64,000 nucleotides of DNA from assembly GCF_900110995.1 (NCBI RefSeq), contig NZ_FOJF01000002.1:744001-808000 (forward strand), written 5' to 3'. Positions 9,025 to 18,375 of the stretch are shown here, one piece after another. The position numbers and the translations under genes were made by a program. How positions within the stretch are numbered: position 1 is the first letter of the stretch; the number at the start of each line of letters is the position of its first letter. Origin of the DNA: Chitinophaga sp. YR573. GTDB lineage: Bacteria; Bacteroidota; Bacteroidia; Chitinophagales; Chitinophagaceae. The notes below the pieces were generated by a model. The model worked only from the letters and a program-made list of their open reading frames with translations. It made no database searches and had not been told where the DNA came from.

Positions 9025-10227
9025 ATGGCGTATAATGATGAACATATCTTTCAGTTGATACTGGAGAAGTTGAGTGGCGAAATAAGCGACGAAAACAGGC
9101 TATACCTTGAGCAGGCTGCGCGGGAGGATGACAATATAAGACGATGCCTGGAAGAAATGGAAGAAGCGTCTGACGTGGTTGGGCCGGAGTTTATGGATGA
9201 TGTGTATAATGAGATAGCCTGGAGTAATGTACTGTCTTTGCTGGATAATGAACACCCGGCTACAAAGATTGTGACGGTGGGTGAGCATGAAACACCTCTA
9301 AATAAAACACCTGAAATTCCTACAGGAACTACCGTAGAACTCTCTAAACGTCCAACAGCCCTTCGTACCTGGCTGGTCGCCGCCGCCACATTGATTATCA
9401 TTTCCTCTTTACTATACTTTTTCCTGGCAGGTACAAATAAACAACCTGTACCTATCGCTAAAAATAAGATTGTAATCCCTTCATCAGGAGATATTCAGTT
9501 ACTGCTTGATAATGGTAAAACCATTCCACTGCCAGGCAGTGAAGGGAACATGAGTTCAATAGCCGCTCTTACAAACAAAGAAGGTGAGTGGGGTACATTA
9601 CTGGTTCCTACCGGCAAAAACTATAAATTATTACTGGCTGACGGCTCCGCTGTACATCTGAACGCTTATTCCAGTCTCCGTTTTCCGTTTAATTTCTCCG
9701 GTAAAATAAGAGAAGTATTCCTCTCAGGAGAGGGTTATTTTACGATCGCTCAGAAAGCAGAGAAACCCTTTATTGTACATTCCGGCGCAACAGCCGTGAA
9801 AGTACTGGGTACCTCATTCAATATCAACGCCTATTCAGATAGTCTGATCGTTACCTCTCTCATAGAAGGTAGTATTCTCACCAGTGATGATGAGGAACCG
9901 GAAGTTCAGCTACAACCGGGTACCGAAGCTATCTACCGTAAAGGTTACCTGCGTGAGATCCATTCTTTTGATGAAAATATTACCCTGGCCTGGCGTAAAG
10001 GACAGTATAACTACTATAACGAATCCCTTGGTACCCTGGATGCTGTTATCCTCCACTGGTACGGTAAACAGCTCCTGTTTAAAGACTCCGCACTGGCAGC
10101 TAAAAAGCTGACAGGCATCATAGAAAGAGATAAGCCGCTCACAGACTTCCTGGACGGTTTGGGTAAAACATCCGGCCTTACCTACCAGGTAACCGGGGAT
10201 AAAATCTATCTTACAGAAAAGCAATAG
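9025..10227 (+). CDS. FecR-family anti-sigma factor
   Basis: An inner-membrane anti-sigma regulator that would relay a signal from the outer-membrane SusC to the ECF sigma factor. The open frame begins at a TTG at 8989, but ATG 9025 (MAYNDEHIF) gives the normal cytoplasmic N-terminus and a protein of 400 residues. One transmembrane helix (TWLVAAATLIIISSLLYFF) sits near residue 120. The periplasmic part contains the FecR domain (TGKNYKLLLADGSAVHLNAYSSLRFP is its core, cited here only in part: LADGSAVHLNAYSSLRFP) and the C-terminal DUF4974-like segment ending in SGLTYQVTGDKIYL. It lies 123 bp upstream of an STN-containing SusC, the standard sigma/FecR/SusC/SusD order. Confidence 0.93.
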   Translation: MAYNDEHIFQLILEKLSGEISDENRLYLEQAAREDDNIRRCLEEMEEASDVVGPEFMDDVYNEIAWSNVLSLLDNEHPATKIVTVGEHETPLNKTPEIPTGTTVELSKRPTALRTWLVAAATLIIISSLLYFFLAGTNKQPVPIAKNKIVIPSSGDIQLLLDNGKTIPLPGSEGNMSSIAALTNKEGEWGTLLVPTGKNYKLLLADGSAVHLNAYSSLRFPFNFSGKIREVFLSGEGYFTIAQKAEKPFIVHSGATAVKVLGTSFNINAYSDSLIVTSLIEGSILTSDDEEPEVQLQPGTEAIYRKGYLREIHSFDENITLAWRKGQYNYYNESLGTLDAVILHWYGKQLLFKDSALAAKKLTGIIERDKPLTDFLDGLGKTSGLTYQVTGDKIYLTEKQ

Positions 10228-10350
10228 GTATATCCCTCAGAATTCGATAGGTTCACCCCAAAAGCCCTGCCCACATTATGCATTCTGCATTAAAATACTT
10301 ACATTTAGTTCCGGCGTCTGCGCAGTAAGCCAACTCTATAAAATTCACGG

Positions 10351-13300
10351 ATGGTCAAATATGTTTGTAACGCTTCTTATGGAAACCTGCTCATATTATC
10401 CTTGTTGTTGTTTACAATAACTGTTAACGCCCAGCCAGGTAAAGACAATATCCTTATTACCATCAACAGCAATCACATCCCTCTTTCCGGTATTTTAAAA
10501 ACAATAGAAAAACAAACAGGCTACTACTTCGTATTCGACAATGATATCCTCGACGTATCCCAGAAAGTAGGTATACACGTTAAACAAATGCCCTGGAAAG
10601 ACGTCTTATCCAATGTTTTAAAGAATAAAAATATCAGCTGGCATCAGCAGGACAGGCGCATATTCCTGCAAAAGAAAATCATCCCGGAAACTGAGGCCCC
10701 CACAGATACTATCTCCGGTACCATCCTCACTAACACAGGCTCGCCTTTACCCGGCGCTACCATCGTTATAAAAGGAACATCCCGGGGCGTAACGTCCAAT
10801 AATGAAGGGCAGTTCTCCCTTCAGCAACATACATCCGCTGTACTGCACATCTCTTCCCTGGGATTTATCCCCATAGACACTATACTTACCGCTAGCAGCA
10901 TACATACCATCCAGCTACAGGAAGCTGTGAACAGCCTTGATGCCGCCGTGGTAATAGGTTATGGCGCCAGTAGCCGCCGCCTGCTCACCGGCTCCGTTGG
11001 CAGGATAAGTGCACAGCAGATCAGCGCCCAACCCATCGCCAACCCATTAAACGCCTTACAGGGCCAGGTGCCGGGTGTGCTGGTCACCAATACCAACGGG
11101 CTGCCAGGGGCAGAAGTAAAGCTGTACATCAGAGGGCGTAATTCCATTGCGGCCGGTAATGATCCGCTATTCATCATCGACGGTGTGCCCTTCGATATCA
11201 CCCCGCTGAATAATATTGATGAACTGTCGGGCGCCATCAAGCAAATCAGCCCGTTTAACAGTATCAGTCCATCCGATATAGAAAGCATAGACATCCTGAA
11301 AGATGCCGATGCTACCGCCATTTATGGCTCCCGGGGAGCCAATGGCGTGGTACTGATCACCACCAAAAAAGGGTCACCAGGTAAAAATAAACTGGATATT
11401 AACATTTACACCGGGGCAGGTAAAACATGCGACTATCTGCCCATGCTTGACACAAAAGAATACCTGGCCATGCGCCGGGAAGCATTTGCCAATGACGGTG
11501 AAACCGTCACCGCCGCACAGGCTCCGGACCTGCTGGTATGGGATACTACCCGTGAGGTGAACTGGCAGAAAATGCTCACCGGCGGCACAACACATATCAC
11601 CAATGCACAGGTTTCCTTCTCCGGGGGCAACAGTAACACTACTTTTTTCGCCGGTGCTAATTTCTATCACGAAGGCACTGTGATACCTGCTCCACTGGGC
11701 TATCGCCGTGGTGGTGCACATCTCAGCCTGCAGCATCATACAAAGGACCAGCGTTTTGAGGTGGCTTTCTCCGGCAGTATTACCGGTGATAAAAACAACA
11801 GCATCGCCAACGATGTATTTACCTTTTACAGCCTGCCTCCGAACTATCCCCTGTACGAGAAAGACGGTAGCCTGTTCTGGGGCTCCTCTCTGGATAACCC
11901 GGAAGCCTATCTGCGTCAGCAATCCAACAGCCAAACCAATAACCTGTTAAGTAATGGGGTACTGCGTTATCGCCTGCTGCCAGGCTTAAACCTGAAAACA
12001 AGCATGGGTTATGCTGATATCCGTATGCAACAGGTATTCACCTTCCCGCAGTCTTCCCAGCACCCGCAGAATGCACCTGTGAGCCTTACCCGCGTGGCGG
12101 AAAATGGGCGGCAGTCGTACATCATAGAACCACAGGCCGATTATACCCTGCGCATTGCCCGTGGCAGCCTGCACATACTCACAGGTGGCACCTGGCAGCA
12201 AACCACCAGCAAGAGCGTTTTTGCTGAAGGACAGGGCTATAGCAATGAAAGTGAACTGGGGAGCCTGGAAGCCGCAGATACGGTTATCAGGCGACCGGAT
12301 AGCCGTATCATGTATCGCTACATTTCATTTTTCACCCGCTTTACGTACGACTGGCAAAACAAATATATCATCAACGCCAGTTATCGCCGTGATGGGTCTT
12401 CCCGTTTTGGCCCGGGGAAACAGTTCGGAGATTTTGGCGCATTGGGTGTAGCCTGGATCTTTACCGGGGAAACCTTTATGAAACCCTTATCCTGGTTAAG
12501 CTTCGGTAAGCTGAGAATGAGTATGGGCATCACCGGAAATGATCAGATCCCCGACTATCAATACATGAGTAACTATGGGGTAAATGGCATTTATCAGAGT
12601 GCCAATACCTTACGCCCTTTACGTATTGCCAACAATAAATATAGCTGGGAAGAGAACCGTAAAATAGAAGCAGCCATAGAACTGGGTTTCTTAAAAGACA
12701 GGATCTTCTTCTCTGCCGCAAAATATAGCAACAGCAGTACCAATCAACTGGTAGGGTATCAGTTGCCCGGTATAACCGGCTTTACCAGTTACCAGGCTAA
12801 CCTGCCTGCTATCGTAAAAAATACGGGCTGGGAATTTGAACTCACCACCAGCAATATCAGCCATCATCATTTTAGCTGGTCCAGCGGATGGAACCTTACT
12901 TTTTTCAAGAACAGGTTAAAGGCTTTTGATGGATTAGCATCTTCCGCTTATGCCAGTTCTTATGTTATTGGTCAGTCGCTGAATATCGTGAGAGGCTATC
13001 ATTTCACAGGTGTAAATACACAAACAGGCATTGCTCAGTTTGAGGATATCAACAATGACGGGCGTATTACAAGCGGGGGAGATTTCAGGACTATCTCAAA
13101 GAGAGACCCTGATTTTTATGGTGGGATAAACAATGATTTTTCCTGGAAAGGAATAAGCCTCAGTTTCTTCTGGCAGTTTGTGAAACAACAGGGACAAACC
13201 ATTATCAGCGCTCCGGGATCAATGGTGAATGAAACAACGAGGGCACTTTCACGCTGGCGTAAACCTGGTGATGTAACAATGGTGCCCCGTGCCACTACCA

Positions 13301-13572
13301 CCCCCGGCAATCCCGCCTATAATGTGAATGCGAATCTGCCACTATCCAATGCTGGTTACGAAGACGCTTCTTATTTGCGGCTCAGGAACCTGTCTGTAGG
13401 ATATAACCTGCCGGATGCCTGGTTAAAACGCATGCAGTTACAGTTGTGCAAGGTGTATGTACAGACACAGAACCTCTTAACTGTTACCGGTTATAAAGGG
13501 GCTGATCCGGAAACACAGATCGCAATGCCACCATTAACAATCATTACAACAGGAATACAATTAACGCTATGA
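10351..13572 (+). CDS. SusC/RagA-type TonB-dependent transporter with STN signalling domain
   Basis: A 1073-residue outer-membrane importer. A signal peptide ends at about residue 28 (TVNAQ). An STN domain (about residues 33-105) lets the transporter contact FecR. A CarboxypepD_reg-like domain (about 120-195, ISGTILTNTGSPLPGATIV) is followed by the TonB plug (about 200-330, VIGYGASSRR, then DILKDADATAIYGSRGANGV) and the beta-barrel to the C-terminus. The STN domain and the upstream FecR indicate a trans-envelope signalling transporter. Its stop codon overlaps the SusD start by 4 bp, indicating translational coupling. The substrate cannot be read from the sequence; no carbohydrate-active enzyme lies next to it. 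Confidence 0.95.
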   Translation: MVKYVCNASYGNLLILSLLLFTITVNAQPGKDNILITINSNHIPLSGILKTIEKQTGYYFVFDNDILDVSQKVGIHVKQMPWKDVLSNVLKNKNISWHQQDRRIFLQKKIIPETEAPTDTISGTILTNTGSPLPGATIVIKGTSRGVTSNNEGQFSLQQHTSAVLHISSLGFIPIDTILTASSIHTIQLQEAVNSLDAAVVIGYGASSRRLLTGSVGRISAQQISAQPIANPLNALQGQVPGVLVTNTNGLPGAEVKLYIRGRNSIAAGNDPLFIIDGVPFDITPLNNIDELSGAIKQISPFNSISPSDIESIDILKDADATAIYGSRGANGVVLITTKKGSPGKNKLDINIYTGAGKTCDYLPMLDTKEYLAMRREAFANDGETVTAAQAPDLLVWDTTREVNWQKMLTGGTTHITNAQVSFSGGNSNTTFFAGANFYHEGTVIPAPLGYRRGGAHLSLQHHTKDQRFEVAFSGSITGDKNNSIANDVFTFYSLPPNYPLYEKDGSLFWGSSLDNPEAYLRQQSNSQTNNLLSNGVLRYRLLPGLNLKTSMGYADIRMQQVFTFPQSSQHPQNAPVSLTRVAENGRQSYIIEPQADYTLRIARGSLHILTGGTWQQTTSKSVFAEGQGYSNESELGSLEAADTVIRRPDSRIMYRYISFFTRFTYDWQNKYIINASYRRDGSSRFGPGKQFGDFGALGVAWIFTGETFMKPLSWLSFGKLRMSMGITGNDQIPDYQYMSNYGVNGIYQSANTLRPLRIANNKYSWEENRKIEAAIELGFLKDRIFFSAAKYSNSSTNQLVGYQLPGITGFTSYQANLPAIVKNTGWEFELTTSNISHHHFSWSSGWNLTFFKNRLKAFDGLASSAYASSYVIGQSLNIVRGYHFTGVNTQTGIAQFEDINNDGRITSGGDFRTISKRDPDFYGGINNDFSWKGISLSFFWQFVKQQGQTIISAPGSMVNETTRALSRWRKPGDVTMVPRATTTPGNPAYNVNANLPLSNAGYEDASYLRLRNLSVGYNLPDAWLKRMQLQLCKVYVQTQNLLTVTGYKGADPETQIAMPPLTIITTGIQLTL

Positions 13573-14882
13573 AATACTTTCTTTTTATAGTTTGTTGTCT
13601 GCTATCACTGTCCTGTAAGAAATTAATTACAGTAGATACTCCTGTCAGCGAACTCCCATCCGACCAGGTATTCAACAGTGATGTACTTGCCGATGCTGCT
13701 GTTGCAGATATCTACTACGTATTATCCGGTTATTATACCGGCAGTATGTTAACTGTTATCAATGGCATGACAGCCGGTGAACTCTCTACGCTCAATCCTT
13801 CTTATACGGTCTATGTCAACAACGCTATATTACCCGGCGACCCTTTGATATTATTTACCTGGCGGGATTTTTACAAAGCGATTTACAGGGCGAATGCAGT
13901 ACTGGAAGGACTGGCAACATCCACCAATATCTCTGCAGATAAACATGCACAGCTGGTAGGAGAAGCGAAATTCCTGCGGGCTTTTTCTTATTACTACCTG
14001 GTCAATAACTGGGGAGATGTACCGTTAATTACTACCACCGACGTCACGCAAATCGCCTCTGCCCCAAGGGCAACGGTAGCGGATGTTTATCAGCAGATCA
14101 TGTCCGATCTGCAAAACGCTGTGTTGTTATTACCCGGGACTTACAGCAGCAGTGAGAAGGTTCGCGCCAACAAATGGGCGGCAACAGCTATGCTGGCAAG
14201 AGTGTCCCTGCAATGGGGCAACTGGCAGGATGCAGAGACCAATGCCTCCCTTGTTATTAATTCAGGTGTATACCTGCCGCTTTCTTCATTAGACAGTGTC
14301 TTTCTGAAGAATAGCAGGTCGGCTATTTTGCAGATATGGCTGAAGGACGGCTTTACCATAGCCGGACAAACATTCCAGCCATCCAATGCCAGTACCTTTT
14401 CTTTTTTCCCTTTAACCAATGACCTGATCAATGCCTTCGAACCAGGAGACAAACGTAAAGATAAATGGACGGGCACTTTTACCTATAGCGGTAATCTTTA
14501 TTACTATCCTTTTAAATACAAAAAGAAAACGGCTGCTTATGGAGATGATGCAGAATACCTGATGGTATTACGTATCGCAGAGCAATATCTGATCCGGGCA
14601 GAAGCCAGATGCAGACTGAATAATATAGCCGGTGCCGTTACAGACCTGAACATCATCAGGCAGCATGCGGGGCTGGCAGATCTCCCTGCTGATATGGACC
14701 AGGAAACCTGCCTGCTCACCATCGAAAAAGAAAGAAGGGTAGAGATGTTTACTGAATGGGGCGACCGCTGGTTAAATCTGAAACATACGGGAAATCTCAG
14801 CGATTCCACGAACGCATTGTATCCCATTCCGCAACAGGAGCGGAACAGGAACCCAAATCTTACGCAGAATGAAGGATATTAG
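13569..14882 (+). CDS. SusD/RagB-family substrate-binding lipoprotein
   Basis: The 437-residue surface lipoprotein lid of the upstream SusC. The lipobox LSLSC (Cys at residue 16) ends the signal peptide. SusD features include the N-terminal VDTPVSELPSDQVF segment, the TPR-like helices around AVLEGLATS and AEAKFLRAFSYYYL-type motif (here GEAKFLRAFSYYYLVNNWGD), and the C-terminal ERRVEMFTEWGDRWLNLKHTG block. It is somewhat shorter than many SusD proteins but has all the family blocks. The ATGA overlap with SusC shows coupled expression. It is the last gene of the sigma/FecR/SusCD unit and is convergent with the gene at 14892. Confidence 0.93.
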   Translation: MKYFLFIVCCLLSLSCKKLITVDTPVSELPSDQVFNSDVLADAAVADIYYVLSGYYTGSMLTVINGMTAGELSTLNPSYTVYVNNAILPGDPLILFTWRDFYKAIYRANAVLEGLATSTNISADKHAQLVGEAKFLRAFSYYYLVNNWGDVPLITTTDVTQIASAPRATVADVYQQIMSDLQNAVLLLPGTYSSSEKVRANKWAATAMLARVSLQWGNWQDAETNASLVINSGVYLPLSSLDSVFLKNSRSAILQIWLKDGFTIAGQTFQPSNASTFSFFPLTNDLINAFEPGDKRKDKWTGTFTYSGNLYYYPFKYKKKTAAYGDDAEYLMVLRIAEQYLIRAEARCRLNNIAGAVTDLNIIRQHAGLADLPADMDQETCLLTIEKERRVEMFTEWGDRWLNLKHTGNLSDSTNALYPIPQQERNRNPNLTQNEGY

Positions 14883-14891
14883 TAAGGCTTT

Positions 14892-15932
14892 TTATTTCGC
14901 TACGATTTCTGAAGTATCAAGATCCCATGCATAGATCCTGTCTCTACAATTTACGACCAGTACATCATCATATATAGCCAGTTTATTAATCTTCTCCCTG
15001 GCATCTCCTTTTAAATAAAAACTTCCCCTGTATTCCCCTTTAAGCAGGTTATATACATCAATCACTATATTATTTTTATATTCCTCCTCTTCATTATCTG
15101 CTTTAAGCGTAGACCGTACATATAAATAACCTTTGTACACACAGCTCACCGCATTGATCATATGATCCGGCCCCTGACTGGTATATACATGTTTTGTTCT
15201 TGCGTCTTTATCAGACAGTTCAAATCTGAAATGAGTGAACGTATCAATTGTATGTCCTGTATTTGTTAGTTGAAGGGAAGTATCAAAAGAAATATAATTG
15301 TTGTTATAATAGTGAAGAAAAGTAAAGAGATGGGTTTCCGGATCATAATGTAAAATACCATCCGTAGACATTCCTCCATCCATATGTATTTCGGACAAAT
15401 TATCTTCTGTAGAGATACTATCGCTGGTAACTTTTACAAAAAACTGATCAGGAACTTTAGTACTTAATTTACGTAATACAAAAGTTCCGTTACCCAATGA
15501 ATAGGCTTGAGAAAAGGCCCCGGCAGGCAGTTGCTTTTTACTGATAACACTGGTACTTACATTCGCTGTAATAATTGCCGGTTTATTAAATGCATAGATG
15601 TATACAGCAGGAGAATCCACCTGTGTGTAAAAATCCTGGTCCAGCGAATCTACACGCAGGTTAATCAGTTTTCTATCCTGTAGCAGGTGGTTGGTAGCAA
15701 TTATTTTTTTAGGATTAGCGGTCGCAAAAAAGAACTGGGTAGATGTAGCACCGCAGATATTCTGGATAACGCCTCTGGTAGAGATATTTGCTAAAGGAGT
15801 AACGGTATGTTGTAAATAATGTCGGTTGAATCCATTTTTGTTTTTATTAGGAAAGTCAGCTGTGTATACCAGGAAGGCTATAATAAAAAGTGCGGCAAAC
15901 AGCAATGCTGTTAAATAATAAATACGTCTCAT
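14892..15932 (-). CDS. Membrane-anchored protein, possibly beta-propeller-like; unknown function
   Basis: 346 residues. One N-terminal transmembrane helix or uncleaved signal anchor (about residues 5-25, LTALLFAALFIIAFLVY) is followed by an extracytoplasmic part rich in short beta-strands. It has recurring patterns such as DGILHYDPETHLFTFLHYY, GYLYVRSTL and YDDVLVVNCRDRIYAWDLDT that read like propeller blades. I recognise no catalytic motif. It is the last gene of a minus-strand group with the small exported peptide (16022-16243) and the MauE-like gene (16344-16751). A hairpin at 15963-15989 separates it from the peptide gene and may lower its expression. The propeller fold is an inference. 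Confidence 0.65.
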   Translation of the reverse strand: MRRIYYLTALLFAALFIIAFLVYTADFPNKNKNGFNRHYLQHTVTPLANISTRGVIQNICGATSTQFFFATANPKKIIATNHLLQDRKLINLRVDSLDQDFYTQVDSPAVYIYAFNKPAIITANVSTSVISKKQLPAGAFSQAYSLGNGTFVLRKLSTKVPDQFFVKVTSDSISTEDNLSEIHMDGGMSTDGILHYDPETHLFTFLHYYNNNYISFDTSLQLTNTGHTIDTFTHFRFELSDKDARTKHVYTSQGPDHMINAVSCVYKGYLYVRSTLKADNEEEEYKNNIVIDVYNLLKGEYRGSFYLKGDAREKINKLAIYDDVLVVNCRDRIYAWDLDTSEIVAK

Positions 15933-15962
15933 AATTGATATCCCTTGGATGAAAAGAACCTG

Positions 15963-15989
15963 GCTTCGTTAGGAGCTCTCTAACGAAGC
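15963..15989 (-). terminator. Hairpin between peptide gene and membrane-anchored gene
   Basis: A perfect 10-bp stem (GCTTCGTTAG at 15963-15972 with its complement at 15980-15989) has a 7-nt loop. On the minus strand a moderately T-rich stretch (TTCTTTT) follows shortly after. It could be a partial terminator or a stability element that sets different expression of the genes before and after it. Confidence 0.55.
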
Positions 15990-16021
15990 GCTGTGGTCCC
16001 CCTAAATAACTATAGTATTAC

Positions 16022-16243
16022 TTACGGCTTTCTGATCAGTGTATAAGGTGCTTCTACCATAAAAGCACATTGTACATTGTTCGCGCCTGCGCAATAGATG
16101 GTTTTAATATCGCTTTGTAAGCCAACAACAACTGAAAAGTCGTTCAGCATCCATTCGGTGCTGGATTCTTCGGATCTGCCTGCGAAGGCAGTACCTGCAG
16201 CCAGTACGGCTGCCAGGAAAGTAATAGAAAAGATCTTCTTCAT
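16022..16243 (-). CDS. Small exported peptide with a cysteine pair (DUF6520-like)
   Basis: 73 residues with a clear signal peptide ending in GTAFAG (about residue 22), leaving a mature peptide of about 50 residues. The mature part has two cysteines in YCAGANNVQC. This resembles the short DUF6520-type exported proteins of Bacteroidota that often sit beside MauE-like membrane proteins; the family name is from memory and is tentative. It lies between the MauE-like gene upstream and the membrane-anchored gene downstream. A redox partnership between the MauE-like protein and these cysteines is possible but inferred from proximity only. Confidence 0.65.
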   Translation of the reverse strand: MKKIFSITFLAAVLAAGTAFAGRSEESSTEWMLNDFSVVVGLQSDIKTIYCAGANNVQCAFMVEAPYTLIRKP

Positions 16244-16343
16244 GGTTAATTATTAAAAAAGGATTATTAATGTGCCTACTCTGATTTGCAGGTTTTCGGC
16301 TACTCCTGTTAATGTTAGTGCCTATAGGTTAAATAGAAAGTAT

Positions 16344-16751
16344 TTATTGCTTTGGCTGCAGTAATGTCCCGGCTGCGGTAAGCAGTATAAAAACGATATT
16401 AAGAATGATATGTGCCTGCCAGGAAAGGGCTTGTAATACGCCCCCGCAGGAACAGGGAATATAATAACTCAGTTGCAGCATGGCTGCCAGGTAAAAAGTA
16501 AAAAGGCATAACAGAAAGAAGGAGAGGTATAAACCCGCTAAACGGGAACGGTTGAAAGAAAGCATGCCGGCAATGATAATTTCACCCAGGGGTAATGCCC
16601 AGGCCAGTAGCGGCGCGTAAAAGGTAATGAATGGAGACTGCCCCAATTGTCGTCTGAAAGTATGATAGTCCAATAGTTTACTGATACCTGTATAGATGAA
16701 AAGGAATATCAGCAGGGCACAGATTATATCGATGAATGGTTTTCTTGGCAT
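16344..16751 (-). CDS. MauE/DoxX-like redox-associated membrane protein
   Basis: 135 residues with four predicted transmembrane helices (about residues 7-25, 43-63, 70-92 and 112-130). The family signature here is the PCSCGGVL motif after the third helix, a CxC pair characteristic of MauE-like proteins. Members of the MauE family support disulfide or redox maturation of exported proteins. The neighbour 100 bp downstream encodes a small exported peptide with a cysteine pair. The call to the family is good. The exact partner is unknown. Confidence 0.8.
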   Translation of the reverse strand: MPRKPFIDIICALLIFLFIYTGISKLLDYHTFRRQLGQSPFITFYAPLLAWALPLGEIIIAGMLSFNRSRLAGLYLSFFLLCLFTFYLAAMLQLSYYIPCSCGGVLQALSWQAHIILNIVFILLTAAGTLLQPKQ

Positions 16752-16817
16752 ATTAATAAAGGTGATAGCAATATAGTAATTATTTTTAATTTGATATCAT
16801 CCTTTTCATATAGATTC

Positions 16818-17219
16818 TCAGAGTTTGTTTACAGGGTTAGGAATATTGAGGGTAACGGCCGGAAAATTAATATGCAGATAATCTCCGAATAAGTTAGTTA
16901 AGCGTTGCAGGTCTTTTTCCATATTGTCCAGTTTCTGTTGCAGGTGTACCTGGTGCCTGTAGATGTTATCACGGTTAATGGCATCGGTATAGGGTTGCCC
17001 CAGCCATAACTGCTGTAAGGCCATTTCACTGCGGAGGGCTTCAAAACGGGTATCCTGCTGGAGGAAAACGGTATTGAAATATTCCATTTTTTCCAGCAGT
17101 GAGCGGTCGAAATGATATTGGAGAATATGAGCCAGTTGAGTTTTAAGTGCAATATTTTGGTTCTCCAGTATACCCAGCTGTTTTTTGTATATACTTAGAG
17201 CAGCGTGCAGATCTTCCAT
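16818..17219 (-). CDS. Small coiled-coil protein, unknown function
   Basis: 133 residues, soluble, with no signal peptide or membrane segment. It is mostly helical with heptad-like Leu/Ile spacing at the N-terminus (ALSIYKKQLGILENQ) and again around HLQQKLDNMEKDLQRL. I do not recognise a family. It lies 90 bp downstream of the REC-cNMP-HTH regulator on the same strand and 66 bp upstream of the MauE-like gene, so it may belong to either unit. It could be an accessory protein of the two-component system. Confidence 0.6.
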   Translation of the reverse strand: MEDLHAALSIYKKQLGILENQNIALKTQLAHILQYHFDRSLLEKMEYFNTVFLQQDTRFEALRSEMALQQLWLGQPYTDAINRDNIYRHQVHLQQKLDNMEKDLQRLTNLFGDYLHINFPAVTLNIPNPVNKL

Positions 17220-17309
17220 TGCGAATCTATCTTGTCTTTTGTAAAGATAAGATAAGGCAGAGCCGCCACGCAGAACTGGCGTCAGCAGGGAAAGTGATTT
17301 TTGTCAGGT

Positions 17310-18368
17310 TTAATTAATCAGGTTGGCCAGTTTCTGTTCATTTAAGATGGTGATCACACCTTGTTTGATCTCCAGTAATTTCTCATCCCGGAAATCCCCT
17401 AAAGTTCTGATCATGGATTCTGTAGCAGTACCTGCTATGGTGGCTAAATTCTCCCTGGACATATCAATGGAGAACGGTTCATCTGTAGCCTGGTGGTACT
17501 TCTTCTTGAGGAACAGCAGGGCTTCTGCTACTTTTTTCCTTAATGAACTATAGGCCAGGTGCAGTAACTGTTGTTCTTTCTCTGTAATATTCTTTGCCAG
17601 CAGGCTTATAAACTGCCGGGCCACATCCCGGTTATTATTGATCAGTGTTTCAAATTCTTCCCTGGGAATAGCGGTTAACTCACAGGCTTCCAGTGCTTCC
17701 GCATTCTCGTGATAATTAGAACCTTCCAGCAGGGCTACATATCCCAGGAACTCTCCGCTGTTGTAGAGGTTCACTGCCAGCTCTTTACCATCATTATTCA
17801 CTTTATAGGTCTTCACCTTACCTTTCTGTATAAAATACAGACTGGTAGGCCGGTTCCCTTCCTGGTAGATTAATTGTTTCTTTTTGAAACGGTCGGTATT
17901 ACCCTCCTCCATCAGCTTTTTAAGGGGATTGCTGCCAGTAGCAGTAATTAATAATTGTTGCAGGCCTTCCATATCTGCCGGTAATTGTTGTTGTTTAAGT
18001 TCCGCTTTTTTTAATCGTCTTTCTACGGCATTCAGTAAATCCGTACCACTGAAAGGTTTTGTAATATAATCATCAGCACCTGATTCCATTCCTTTACGGA
18101 AATCGCTTCGTTCACTCTTCGCTGTTAAAAATATAAACGGGATATCTTCTACTTCCGGGTGTTTCTGCAGCAGGTGTAACACCCCGTATCCATCCAGCAC
18201 TGGCATCATGATATCACATACAATCAGTTGAGGCAGATGTAATAACGCCAGTTCCACACCCGTTTTACCATTCTCTGCCGTAATGACTTTATAATTTGCA
18301 AGTTCAAGAATTTCCGCGGTATTATCACGGATATCATCATTATCTTCTATTAAAAGAATTGTTTTCAT
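17310..18368 (-). CDS. REC-cNMP-HTH_Crp fused response regulator
   Basis: 352 residues joining a receiver to a Crp/Fnr-type module. The REC domain covers residues 1-120, with acidic residues at 8-12, phospho-acceptor D52 in VCDIMMPVLDG and K104 in TKPF. A cyclic-nucleotide-binding fold covers about 145-265 (GNRPTSLYFIQKGKVKTY, GEFLGYVALLEG). A Crp-type winged helix lies at about 275-350 (MSRENLATIAGTATESMIRTL). It therefore controls transcription directly when phosphorylated and possibly also when it binds a ligand. The kinase gene ends 7 bp upstream, so the two form a two-component operon. A palindrome at the kinase start (19622-19653) is a candidate site for it. Confidence 0.92.
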   Translation of the reverse strand: MKTILLIEDNDDIRDNTAEILELANYKVITAENGKTGVELALLHLPQLIVCDIMMPVLDGYGVLHLLQKHPEVEDIPFIFLTAKSERSDFRKGMESGADDYITKPFSGTDLLNAVERRLKKAELKQQQLPADMEGLQQLLITATGSNPLKKLMEEGNTDRFKKKQLIYQEGNRPTSLYFIQKGKVKTYKVNNDGKELAVNLYNSGEFLGYVALLEGSNYHENAEALEACELTAIPREEFETLINNNRDVARQFISLLAKNITEKEQQLLHLAYSSLRKKVAEALLFLKKKYHQATDEPFSIDMSRENLATIAGTATESMIRTLGDFRDEKLLEIKQGVITILNEQKLANLIN

Positions 18369-18375
18369 ATTTTGT

